Assembly (NCBI GenBank): GCA_047602465.1
Contig: JASGHF010000001.1
Location: 1,984,001 to 2,048,000 of the forward strand
Reading direction: 5' to 3'
From: JADZAI01 sp047602465
GTDB taxonomy: Bacteria; Pseudomonadota; Alphaproteobacteria; Micropepsales; Micropepsaceae
Length of the DNA: 64,000 nucleotides
In this document: positions 8,141-15,350 of the stretch, in pieces
Position numbering within the stretch: position 1 is the stretch's first letter
Layout: every line of letters begins with the position of its first letter
Position numbers and translations under genes: made by a program
Notes under the pieces: model-generated
Seen by the model: the letters and a program-made list of their open reading frames with translations, nothing else
The model's database searches: none
Told to the model about the DNA's origin: nothing

Positions 8141-8937
8141 CCGAGCCGCGCCAGCCAACTGCCGAGGCGCTGGCGCATCGCGTCCGCCGCCTCGACCGGC
8201 GCCATGTGGGTTTCGCGCGGCAGAAGCGCGATCTCACCCGCCGAAACCCCGGCCGCCATTTCCGGCATCACCGCGCCGAAAAACTGGTCCTTCCCGCCGC
8301 CCAGCACCAGCACCGGGCGCTTCGCCGCGCTCAAATCCACCGGCCCCGCCGCCCGCGCCAGCTCCAGATAGCGCACGATCGCCGCCGGGTCGGCCATCCC
8401 CGCCGCAATCCGTTTCCGCATCAGGCGCACCATCAGCCCCATCGCGGCGTTCCTGAACCCGCTGCGGAACAGCGCCCCGAATTCCTTCAGGAATTCCGCC
8501 CAGTCCCCGGCCTCCAGCGCCGCGATCTGACGCCCCAGCCGCGCCCTGCCTTCCTCCGAGAACCGGTCGGCGCTGGCGATCAGCGCCACCCCGCGCACCA
8601 TGTCCGGATACCGCGCCGCCAGCCGCATCGCGACCGGCCCGCCAAACGAGATCGCCGCCAGGACCGGCGGCCGCTCAAGGCCCTTCAGCGCCGCGGCCAG
8701 GCCGTCCGCAATGCCCTCCAGCGTCAACCCGTCCCCCGGCGCGGGATCGTATCCCACCAGCGCAAACCCGGTTCCCGGCGGCAACAGGCGGGCGACCCGC
8801 CTCGCCTCGCGCGCCGCCCGCTCGGCGCTATGCCGCCGCACAAAGCCTTGCCCGCCCTGCAGCACGACCACAGATAGGGGTTCTGCCCCGCCATAGGTGA
8901 CCGGCGCGCCCGCGATGATTTCTCCCAAGGGTGACAT
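8137..8937 (-). CDS. Alpha/beta hydrolase
   Basis: 266 residues from MSPLGEIIAG; an in-frame ATG further upstream would run into the thrS start region. Alpha/beta hydrolase features in order: the nucleophile elbow AISFGGP (Ser), an acid in GGGKDQFF and the catalytic His in ETHMAP near the C-terminus. It is probably a cytoplasmic esterase or lactonase-type enzyme. The thrS leader lies divergently upstream. Confidence 0.75.
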   Translation of the reverse strand: MSPLGEIIAGAPVTYGGAEPLSVVVLQGGQGFVRRHSAERAAREARRVARLLPPGTGFALVGYDPAPGDGLTLEGIADGLAAALKGLERPPVLAAISFGGPVAMRLAARYPDMVRGVALIASADRFSEEGRARLGRQIAALEAGDWAEFLKEFGALFRSGFRNAAMGLMVRLMRKRIAAGMADPAAIVRYLELARAAGPVDLSAAKRPVLVLGGGKDQFFGAVMPEMAAGVSAGEIALLPRETHMAPVEAADAMRQRLGSWLARLG

Positions 8938-8961
8938 GGCCGTTCCTTGACTTGGACCCCT

Positions 8962-8998
8962 CCGGCGGGGAGTGTCCGCCCCCCGCCGGTTTTGGCGG
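8962..8998 (+). promoter_or_regulatory. Terminator-like hairpin with alternative fold before thrS
   Basis: CCGGCGGGG (8962-8970) pairs with CCCCGCCGG (8981-8989) and is followed by TTTT (8990-8993), the layout of an intrinsic terminator. CCGCC (8983-8987) can instead pair with GGCGG (8994-8998), which would exclude the first stem. Sited 22 bases before the thrS GTG, this could be an attenuator, provided transcription starts upstream of it. A TATAAA at 8999-9004 could instead be a promoter downstream of it. Confidence 0.4.
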
Positions 8999-9020
8999 TA
9001 TAAATACAAGGAATCCCGCC

Positions 9021-11006
9021 GTGTCAGCCGCCCCTTCAGCCGAGATCCGCATCACTCTGCCCGACGGCAGCGTGCGGACGACTACGGCCGGAAGCTCGGG
9101 TGCTGACCTCGCGGCTTCCATCGGACCCGGCCTTGCCAAAGCGGCGCTGGCCATCGAGGTCGGCGGCAAGATGCGCGACCTTTCGGCCCCGCTCGCCGAT
9201 GGCGACAGCGTCCGCATCATCACCCGCAAGGACGAGGCGGAAGCGCTCGATCTCATCCGCCACGACACCGCGCATCTGATGGCGCAGGCGGTGCAGGAGC
9301 TGTTCCCCGGCACCCAGGTCACCATCGGCCCGAATATCGAGGACGGCTTCTTCTACGATTTCGTCCGCGACGAGCCGTTCACCACCGACGATCTGCCCAG
9401 GATCGAGGCGCGGATGCATGAGCTGATGAAAGCCAATCTGCCGACCACGCGCCAGGTGTGGCCGCGCGATCAGGCGATCGCCCACTTCGAGGGCATCGGC
9501 GAAAAGTACAAGGCCGAGATCATCCGCGACTTGCCTCAGGGCGAGGACATCTCCGTCTATTACCACGGCAACTGGCACGACCTCTGCCGCGGCCCGCACC
9601 TGCCCTCCACCGGCGCGATCGGCTCGGCCTTCAAGCTGATGAAGATCTCCGGCGCCTATTGGCGGGGCGATGCGAAGAACGCGCAGCTTCAGCGCATCTA
9701 CGGCACCGCCTGGCGCGACGAGAAGGAACTGAAAGCCTATCTCACGCGCCTCGAAGAGGCCGAGAAGCGCGACCATCGCAAGATCGGCAAGGAGATGGAC
9801 CTGTTCCACCTCCAGGCCGAGGCGCATGGCAGCGTCTTCTGGCATCCCAACGGCTTCGTCATCTACCGGGCGCTCGAGGCCTATATGCGCCGCCGTCTCG
9901 ATGCGGCGGGCTATCAGGAGGTGAAGACGCCGCAGGTGATGGACGCCCGCCAGTGGGAGCAGTCCGGCCACTGGGGCAAGTATCGCGAGAACATGTTCGT
10001 CATCCCGGACGAAGTGCCCTCCACCGAGGACGACGCGCCGCTCGTCACCGGCAAGGGCGACTGGATGGCGCTCAAGCCCATGAACTGCCCCGGCCACATC
10101 CTCATCTTCCGCCAGGGCATCAAGAGCTATCGCGACCTGCCGCTGCGCCTCGCAGAGATGGGCTGCTGCCACCGCAACGAGCCGCATGGCGCGCTGCATG
10201 GCCTCATGCGCGTACGCCAGTTCACGCAGGACGACGCCCACATCTTCTGCCGCGAGGACCAGCTCGTCGACGAGGTCGCGAAGTTCTGCGACCTGCTCGA
10301 CGTGATCTACAAGGATCTCGGCTTCCCGGAATATGCGGTGAAGCTGGCGCTGCGGCCTGAAAAGCGGTTCGGCACCGACGAGATGTGGGACTGGTCGGAG
10401 CAGGCGCTGCGCGACGCCGTCGCCGTCACCGGCCGCACCGACCTGGTCGAGCTGCCGGGCGAAGGCGCGTTCTACGCGCCGAAGCTCGAATTCCACCTGA
10501 CCGACGCGATCGGACGCACCTGGCAGGTCGGTACGATCCAGACCGATACGGTGCTGCCGGAACGGCTCGATGCGTCCTATGTCGGCGAAGACTCGACCCG
10601 CCACCGCCCGGTGATGCTCCACCGCGCGATCCTCGGCAGTTACGAGCGCTTCATCGGCATCCTCATCGAACACCACGCCGGCAAATTCCCGCTATGGCTG
10701 GCGCCGGTGCAGGCCGTCGTCACCACCATCGTCTCCGACGCCGACGACTACGCGAAGACGCTGCAGGGCAAACTCCGCTCGGCCGGCATCCGCGCGGACA
10801 TCGATCTGCGCAATGAGAAGATCAACTACAAGGTGCGCGAACACTCGCTCGCCAAGGTGCCGGTCATGCTCATCGCCGGCCGCCGCGAGGCGGAGGAAGG
10901 CAAGATCACGCTCCGCCGCCTCGGCGTCGAACAGCAGCAGACGATGACCATCGAAGAGGCCATCGAACTGCTCCGCGTCGAGGCCCTGCCGCCGGACCTT
11001 CGCTAA
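9021..11006 (+). CDS. thrS: Threonine--tRNA ligase
   Basis: 661 residues from GTG 9021, chosen because AAGGA (9008-9012) lies 8 bases upstream and the TGS domain starts at once (EIRITLPDGS). Order: TGS, tRNA-SAD editing domain (HDTAHLMAQAVQELFPG, where the zinc/editing HxxxH lies), class II catalytic core (MNCPGH with the zinc Cys, HRNEPHGALHGLMRVRQF motif 2), and anticodon-binding domain. The E. coli enzyme has 642 residues. It charges tRNA-Thr in the cytoplasm. Confidence 0.97.
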   Translation: MSAAPSAEIRITLPDGSVRTTTAGSSGADLAASIGPGLAKAALAIEVGGKMRDLSAPLADGDSVRIITRKDEAEALDLIRHDTAHLMAQAVQELFPGTQVTIGPNIEDGFFYDFVRDEPFTTDDLPRIEARMHELMKANLPTTRQVWPRDQAIAHFEGIGEKYKAEIIRDLPQGEDISVYYHGNWHDLCRGPHLPSTGAIGSAFKLMKISGAYWRGDAKNAQLQRIYGTAWRDEKELKAYLTRLEEAEKRDHRKIGKEMDLFHLQAEAHGSVFWHPNGFVIYRALEAYMRRRLDAAGYQEVKTPQVMDARQWEQSGHWGKYRENMFVIPDEVPSTEDDAPLVTGKGDWMALKPMNCPGHILIFRQGIKSYRDLPLRLAEMGCCHRNEPHGALHGLMRVRQFTQDDAHIFCREDQLVDEVAKFCDLLDVIYKDLGFPEYAVKLALRPEKRFGTDEMWDWSEQALRDAVAVTGRTDLVELPGEGAFYAPKLEFHLTDAIGRTWQVGTIQTDTVLPERLDASYVGEDSTRHRPVMLHRAILGSYERFIGILIEHHAGKFPLWLAPVQAVVTTIVSDADDYAKTLQGKLRSAGIRADIDLRNEKINYKVREHSLAKVPVMLIAGRREAEEGKITLRRLGVEQQQTMTIEEAIELLRVEALPPDLR

Positions 11007-11012
11007 CTGTCA

Positions 11013-11031
11013 TCCCGGCCCTGAGCCGGGA
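11013..11031. repeat. REP-like palindrome
   Basis: TCCCGGC-CCTGA-GCCGGGA, a perfect 7-bp stem just after thrS, within GTCATCCCGG...CCGGGACCC. This wording is typical of short extragenic palindromes scattered through alphaproteobacterial genomes. Only one copy was noticed in this window. Confidence 0.45.
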
Positions 11032-11050
11032 CCCAGAGCCACCAACGCAA

Positions 11051-11082
11051 AACGGGGAGAGGCCACCACCTCTCCCCGTTTT
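11051..11082 (+). terminator. Rho-independent terminator of thrS
   Basis: AACGGGGAGAGG-CCACCA-CCTCTCCCCGTT: a perfect 12-bp stem, followed by a T-rich tail (TTTTCATTTTC). It is one of the clearest intrinsic terminators in the window. Confidence 0.9.
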
Positions 11083-11124
11083 CATTTTCAATCACCCGCA
11101 CCCCGAACCCATCCCCCACCTGTA

Positions 11125-11146
11125 ATGGTCGGCGAAGGCCGACCAT
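11125..11146. other. Hairpin in a gene-free stretch
   Basis: ATGGTCGGC-GAAG-GCCGACCAT, a perfect 9-bp stem between the thrS terminator and the DUF6946-like gene. The rest of 11091-11248 shows no convincing gene. Confidence 0.4.
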
Positions 11147-11248
11147 CCATGCCTTTGGCTACACGCTCATTCACCGCCGGGAGGCGGCCACCTCGCCGCC
11201 AACCACAGCCAACCCCTCTCCGCGCGGCTGGATGCGGAGTGTTCCGCC

Positions 11249-11938
11249 TTACGAACTCAATCTGGAAAGATCGTTCAGAAAACGCGCATCACCCTTCGCC
11301 CAACCCAGAAACAGCGGGCGTGGCTTGAGGTCGATGCGGACCAGCCGTCCTGTCGGCACGACGCCATGGTCGCCAAACAGCGCAACGAAGCGCTGGAAGT
11401 CCTCCAGCCACATGTCGTTCGCAGCAAAAGACTGCACGACCATGGCTGCGGCGTCGGTCCTGAAGCGCTCTGCCTCGATCATCGCCGACGCCGTGCGGTG
11501 CAGGAGCTGGTAGCGCACATCGCCGAGATCGTGCGTTTCGAGACCGAGCTTGCTGCGCAGAAAATGGAGCCGCGCCTGTCTGCTGCCGGAATCGCCCTGA
11601 AGCCAGGCCGCGACCGTATCGCCGAAGGGTTCTTTGACCTTGCCTTCGACGGCCATTGCGATGGTCCGGGTCTGGTCGCGAACGATCGCAAACACGTCGT
11701 TCTGGCTTGGGCGCTTTCGCGTATCGAGATGGACCTGATGTTCGGGAAAGGCGGCGAGCAGTTCGGGGGCATCGAACGACTGCGCCAGCAACGCCGTGAT
11801 TTCGGGCGGCAACCCGCGTGCAGCCTCCCAGCTCTGCGCCACCGCCATGGCCGAGTGATCTTCGGCCCAATGCTTCACCGGATCGGCCAGCAGCCGGCGC
11901 CAGCTTTCCGTTCCTTCCGTCGGCACATAGATCGGCAT
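11249..11938 (-). CDS. DUF6946-like protein
   Basis: 229 residues from ATG 11938, which has a good GGGAGAGA site directly upstream; a longer start would overlap the divergent gene. The start MPIYVPTEGTESWRRLLADP followed by KHWAEDHSAMAVAQSWE resembles proteins annotated as DUF6946 (from memory). AMAVEGKVKEPFG contains an ExK that, after acidic residues in NDVFAIVRD, recalls PD-(D/E)xK nucleases; no activity is established. It is divergent from the halohydrin-dehalogenase-like gene with 68 bases between starts. Confidence 0.55.
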   Translation of the reverse strand: MPIYVPTEGTESWRRLLADPVKHWAEDHSAMAVAQSWEAARGLPPEITALLAQSFDAPELLAAFPEHQVHLDTRKRPSQNDVFAIVRDQTRTIAMAVEGKVKEPFGDTVAAWLQGDSGSRQARLHFLRSKLGLETHDLGDVRYQLLHRTASAMIEAERFRTDAAAMVVQSFAANDMWLEDFQRFVALFGDHGVVPTGRLVRIDLKPRPLFLGWAKGDARFLNDLSRLSS

Positions 11939-12006
11939 TCTCTCTCCCTTGCGTGCGGGTCGCGCTGTCGTTGAAGCTGTCATGAAACTGAGGGAACCCT
12001 GCGCCC

Positions 12007-12714
12007 ATGACAAACCGTGTCATCCTCATCACCGATGCCGCCCATTTCGTCGCGCCGGCGGTCGCAGGCCGCCTGCGCAGCGGCGGGGCGCGCGTCATCG
12101 CGGCGGATGAGAGCTTCGCCGACACGGGCGACAATCTGAAGCAGACGACGCCGGAGGCGACGGTCGCCAGAGCGCTCGCGCTTTCGGCCGGGCGGCTGGA
12201 TGCCGTCGTCATCGCCGGCACCCATCCCGCGCCGAAGACGCCGGCCGAAGGCCTCACCCCCGAAACCACGCGGCCCTTCTTCGAGAAGATCGCCATCGAG
12301 AGCCTCGCCTATGTCGCGGCGGCGACCCCGGCGCTGAAGGCGGCAGCGGCAGGCGGGGGACAGGCGGCCATCGTGTTCCTCTCCTCCGCCGGCCCCTTGC
12401 AGGGCATTCCGGGCTTCGCCGCCTATGCCGCCGCCCGCTCGGCCATCAACGGAGCGGTCAAAAGCCTGGCGCTGGAACTGGCGCCTTCAGGCATCAGCGT
12501 GAATGCCTGCGCCTTCAACTACATCCAGACCGAGGCCTACTACCCCCGCGCCTGGCTGGAGGATGCCAAGAAGCGCGAAAAACTGCTGGCCCGGGTGCCC
12601 ATGGCGCGTCTTGGCGACCCGGCGGAAGCGGCGGAAATGGTGGCGCTTTTCGCCGAAGGGCGCGCCGGTTTCGCCACAGGTCAGGTTTTAAGCATGTCCG
12701 GCGGCACCTCGTGA
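12007..12714 (+). CDS. Halohydrin-dehalogenase-like SDR protein
   Basis: 235 residues, annotated at first glance as a short-chain dehydrogenase. The Gly-rich cofactor motif is missing (ITDAAHFVAP instead of TGxxxGxG) and the catalytic YxxxK reads Y140-AAA-R144. Ser127-x12-Tyr140-x3-Arg144 matches the Ser-Tyr-Arg triad spacing of halohydrin dehalogenases. T9-x4-F14 fits the T-x4-[FY]-x-G motif except that the last residue is Ala. ADESF (33-37), NY...YYP (171-180) and ARLG...TGQV also recall HheC. Such enzymes convert vicinal halohydrins to epoxides without a nucleotide cofactor. Substrate and activity are inferred. Confidence 0.65.
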   Translation: MTNRVILITDAAHFVAPAVAGRLRSGGARVIAADESFADTGDNLKQTTPEATVARALALSAGRLDAVVIAGTHPAPKTPAEGLTPETTRPFFEKIAIESLAYVAAATPALKAAAAGGGQAAIVFLSSAGPLQGIPGFAAYAAARSAINGAVKSLALELAPSGISVNACAFNYIQTEAYYPRAWLEDAKKREKLLARVPMARLGDPAEAAEMVALFAEGRAGFATGQVLSMSGGTS

Positions 12715-12903
12715 CGCGTTCCGCCTTCACAGCGCGCTTCAGCGGGATTACATGTGTCGCCGCAGCGGGGACCACGGCCTCGCGGCATCGGGCGAACTTC
12801 AGGGAGCAGCGCTTCACGCATGGATCGATTTGGATCGGCGACAGGCGAAACTCCGGCGACAGAGCAACGTCTTGAGGCCCGAACCGATCAGACCCGTGTG
12901 TTG

Positions 12904-12919
12904 AAGGAGAACTGCCCTG
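12904..12919 (+). promoter_or_regulatory. Ribosome-binding site and CTG start of infC
   Basis: AAGGAGA (12904-12910), 6 bases, then CTG (12917-12919). An in-frame TGA at 12902-12904 bounds the frame upstream, and no ATG, GTG or TTG lies between it and the conserved IF-3 N-terminus, so a rare start codon is needed. Confidence 0.65.
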
Positions 12920-13465
12920 CCGCCTCGTAGACCCAGCTTCGCCGGCCCGCCGCCCAAGAACGACGACGGCCCCCGCATCAACGGCGACATCACCGCGTTC
13001 GAGGTTCTCGTCATCGACGAGGCCGGCGAAAAGCGTGGCGTGATGAGCCGCCGCGATGCCCTGCGTATGGCCGAAGAAGAAGGCGTCGATCTGGTGGAAG
13101 TGTCGCCCATGGCGAAGCCGCCGGTCTGCCGCCTGATGGACTACGGCAAGTTCAAATACGAGCAGCAGAAAAAGGCCAACGAAGCCCGCAAGAAGCAGAA
13201 GATCATCGAGATCAAGGAGATCAAGATGAGGCCGGGCATCGACGACCACGACTATGACGTGAAGATGCGCGCCGCGCTGAAGTTCTTCGGCGAGGGCGAC
13301 AAGGTGAAGTTCACGCTGCGCTTCCGCGGCCGCGAAATGGTGCATCAGCATCTCGGCATGGAAGTGCTGCACAAGATCAAGGCGCAGATCGGCGATCTCG
13401 CCAAGGTCGAACAGGAACCGCGCCTCGAAGGCCGCCAGATGCAGATGGTGATGGCGCCGCGGTAA
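12917..13465 (+). CDS. infC: Translation initiation factor IF-3
   Basis: 182 residues if CTG 12917 is the start, close to the 180 of E. coli IF-3. The N-terminal PPRRPSFAGPPPKNDDGPRI is typical of alphaproteobacterial IF-3, so the first in-frame ATG (13040) is internal. N-domain (INGDITAFEVLVID), linker helix (KFKYEQQKKANEARKKQK) and C-domain (KEIKMRPGIDDHDYDVK) are intact. IF-3 binds the 30S subunit and rejects non-AUG starts; rare infC start codons are known to give autoregulation (AUU in E. coli). A terminator follows. Confidence 0.95.
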   Translation: MPPRRPSFAGPPPKNDDGPRINGDITAFEVLVIDEAGEKRGVMSRRDALRMAEEEGVDLVEVSPMAKPPVCRLMDYGKFKYEQQKKANEARKKQKIIEIKEIKMRPGIDDHDYDVKMRAALKFFGEGDKVKFTLRFRGREMVHQHLGMEVLHKIKAQIGDLAKVEQEPRLEGRQMQMVMAPR

Positions 13466-13495
13466 GCATCCGCCCCGCGCCCGTCCGGACAAACG

Positions 13496-13522
13496 AAAAC
13501 CCCGCCTTGCCGGCGGGGTTTT
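13496..13522 (+). terminator. Terminator of infC (bidirectional)
   Basis: AAAACCCCGCC-TTGCC-GGCGGGGTTTT, a perfect 11-bp stem with T runs on both sides, followed by CTCTTT. It can serve infC and the convergent minus-strand gene that ends at 13555. Confidence 0.9.
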
Positions 13523-13554
13523 CTCTTTGACGGGACCTTGAAGGGGGAAACCCG

Positions 13555-13983
13555 TTACGGCGCGTAGCTGGCGTTCTGGACGCCACCTTCGGCCGCGAAG
13601 CTCTCTTCGGCATCCTCGATCGCCGCCATGGCGAAGCCGACGGCTTCCCTGGCTTCGGCGATGGCGCCAGCCTTGTCGGCATCGGTCAGCGGCTTGCAGG
13701 CGGAATTGGCTTCCACCTCGCCGCAGCGCATCGCGCCGTCATTCCCGATGACGAAGATATTGGCGAAATTGCCGGCTTCCAGTTCGGCGAGCCACGCTTC
13801 CGCATCGGCGAGGTCCACCGCCGCGCCGGCGACATCCGACGCCTCGGTTTCCACCGCGACGCTGTCACCCGTCACAGGGCCGGTCGTGCGCGCCGCCGCA
13901 TCGAGGCCCGAGCCGGCGAGGGCCGTGCCGGCCATCAGGACCAGAGCAGCGCTGAACGCGACATTGCGGGACACCAGACGCAC
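13555..13983 (-). CDS. Secreted two-cysteine-motif protein, paralogue 1
   Basis: 142 residues from GTG 13983, preceded 8 bases away by GGAGG; this start gives a clean signal peptide (ending GTALAG). Mature protein: an acidic, Ala-rich helix (VDLADAEAWLAELEAGNF), then IFVIGNDGAMRC-x8-CKPLTDADKAGAI, then another Ala/Glu-rich helix. The LA-x-[IL]-EAG-[DN]-F lead-in and the C-x8/10-C-x-P-x-[ST]-x-x-[DE]-KA pattern recur in the next two genes. The protein is probably periplasmic; I do not recognise the family. Confidence 0.65.
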   Translation of the reverse strand: MRLVSRNVAFSAALVLMAGTALAGSGLDAAARTTGPVTGDSVAVETEASDVAGAAVDLADAEAWLAELEAGNFANIFVIGNDGAMRCGEVEANSACKPLTDADKAGAIAEAREAVGFAMAAIEDAEESFAAEGGVQNASYAP

Positions 13984-14074
13984 GACACTCACCTCCGTCA
14001 AAATCTTGACGATGTATGAACGTGCGAATTGCGGAAAAGATGCGGCCTGGATCACACTTTCCGATGACAGTCTG

Positions 14075-14446
14075 TCACCGGTCTGTAACAGACGCCTTTG
14101 CCTCGGTTTCCGCGGCCTTGAGGTCGGCCTCCGCCTTGGCCAGTTCGGCTTCCGCGTCCGCCAGATCCGACCGCATCTCGGCCAGCATCTCTGCTTTTTC
14201 AGCATCGCTGTAGGGGGCGCAGTTCAGCTCCGGGTATTTCGCCGGATCGCCGCATTTGACGATGTCACCGCCCTCGATGGTCAGCGAGCCGGAGAAGTCG
14301 CCGGCCTCGATCTTCGCCAGGTCGCGGGAGATCTCCTTCACCGCGATCCGGGCGTGGGTCACATCCCGGCGGGCATCCTCCAGCCGCTCATGCGCCATCG
14401 CCGTTCCGGCCAGCCCCAGCGCAAGCGTGAGAACCGCCCGGCGCAC
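14075..14446 (-). CDS. Secreted two-cysteine-motif protein, paralogue 2
   Basis: 123 residues from GTG 14446, which lies 4 bases after the stop of the upstream gene and gives a signal peptide ending GTAMA. A charged helix (HERLEDARRDVTHARIAVKE) leads to LAKIEAGDF, then LTIEGGDIVKCGDPAKYPEL-x-CAPYSDAEKAEML, then a long helix with near-heptad EAELAKAEADLKAAE repeats. It looks like a periplasmic coiled-coil protein with one disulfide. It is related to both neighbours and probably forms an operon with the gene at 14451-15248. Confidence 0.65.
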   Translation of the reverse strand: MRRAVLTLALGLAGTAMAHERLEDARRDVTHARIAVKEISRDLAKIEAGDFSGSLTIEGGDIVKCGDPAKYPELNCAPYSDAEKAEMLAEMRSDLADAEAELAKAEADLKAAETEAKASVTDR

Positions 14447-14450
14447 GGGC

Positions 14451-15248
14451 TCAGTCCTCGATGGCGCGGTCGGCTTCGCGGATTTCCGCCTCGATCCGGG
14501 AGGCGGCGGCTTCCGCACGCTCGGCGGCTGCATGAATCTCGGCCTCGATGCGGGCCTTTTCCTCGGCCGTGAACGGCGTGCAGCCGGTGCCGGGATATTT
14601 CTCCGGATTGTTGCAGCGGACGACCTTGCCGTCACGGATCTCGACGGCGTTGCGCCAGTCGCGCTCGTCCATCTTCATGTCTTCGACGCCCTGCCTCAGC
14701 TGCACATGGGCCTCGCGCAGCTTCTCATGCGCCTCGCGCACCGCCCGGTCGGCCGTCGCCATGGCGCGGGAAATCTCGACGCGGGCCTCTTCCATGGCTT
14801 CGCGTGCCGCCCGCTGGGCTTCATGCGCCGCTTCACGGGCCGCCGCGCGCGCTTCGTCCGCAGCCGCCCTGGCCGCCTGCCGGGCTTCATGCGCGATCAC
14901 CTTGGCGTGGGCGCGGGCCTCGATGGAAATCCTGCGGGCATGCGCCCGGGCTTCATAGGCAGTCCTGCGGGCGTGGTCGCGGGCCTCGGCGGCGGCGATG
15001 CGCGCCTGGTCCTCGGCCTCGTCATGGCTGCGGATAATGGTGCGCTCGACGGCCAGTTCGACATGACCGGCATCCTCGCGCTCATCGGCATCCATGGCCG
15101 CCTGGAAGCTGGCCGTGTCGCCGCCGAAATCGGTGACGCCCTTGCTGGAGATATGGACCGGACCTTTCACCTCGCCGGTGGCGGCGAAGGCGCTCGCGCC
15201 CAGGATCAGGGCCAATGCGGTCAGTCCAAAACCGGATGCCAGTCTCAT
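14451..15248 (-). CDS. Secreted coiled-coil protein with two-cysteine motif, paralogue 3
   Basis: 265 residues with a signal peptide (ending GASAFA). Residues about 75-185 form one very long Ala/Arg/Glu/His-rich helix built from units such as EARDHARRTAYEARAHARR, a likely coiled coil or rod. Then comes the shared motif: VEIRDGKVVRCNNPEKYPGT-x-CTPFTAEEKARI, followed by another charged helix. The first part contains VKGPVHISSKGV, unlike the paralogues. An envelope structural role is possible; no function is known to me. It is first of the probable two-gene operon. Confidence 0.65.
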   Translation of the reverse strand: MRLASGFGLTALALILGASAFAATGEVKGPVHISSKGVTDFGGDTASFQAAMDADEREDAGHVELAVERTIIRSHDEAEDQARIAAAEARDHARRTAYEARAHARRISIEARAHAKVIAHEARQAARAAADEARAAAREAAHEAQRAAREAMEEARVEISRAMATADRAVREAHEKLREAHVQLRQGVEDMKMDERDWRNAVEIRDGKVVRCNNPEKYPGTGCTPFTAEEKARIEAEIHAAAERAEAAASRIEAEIREADRAIED

Positions 15249-15350
15249 GGCGCTCTCCCTCGCACGTAATCTCGACGGGCGAAGATGGCCACGACACCGG
15301 CGCGGCGTCGTGTGGCGGTTGTCACATCTGCGGGATTTGTGACCTGCGTC

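Noticed and set aside
9036..10676. Minus-strand open frame of 546 codons
   Set aside because: Antisense to thrS, whose motifs fully explain the region.
12007..12714. Ordinary NAD(P)-dependent SDR
   Set aside because: It lacks the Gly-rich cofactor motif and the catalytic Lys; see the halohydrin dehalogenase finding.
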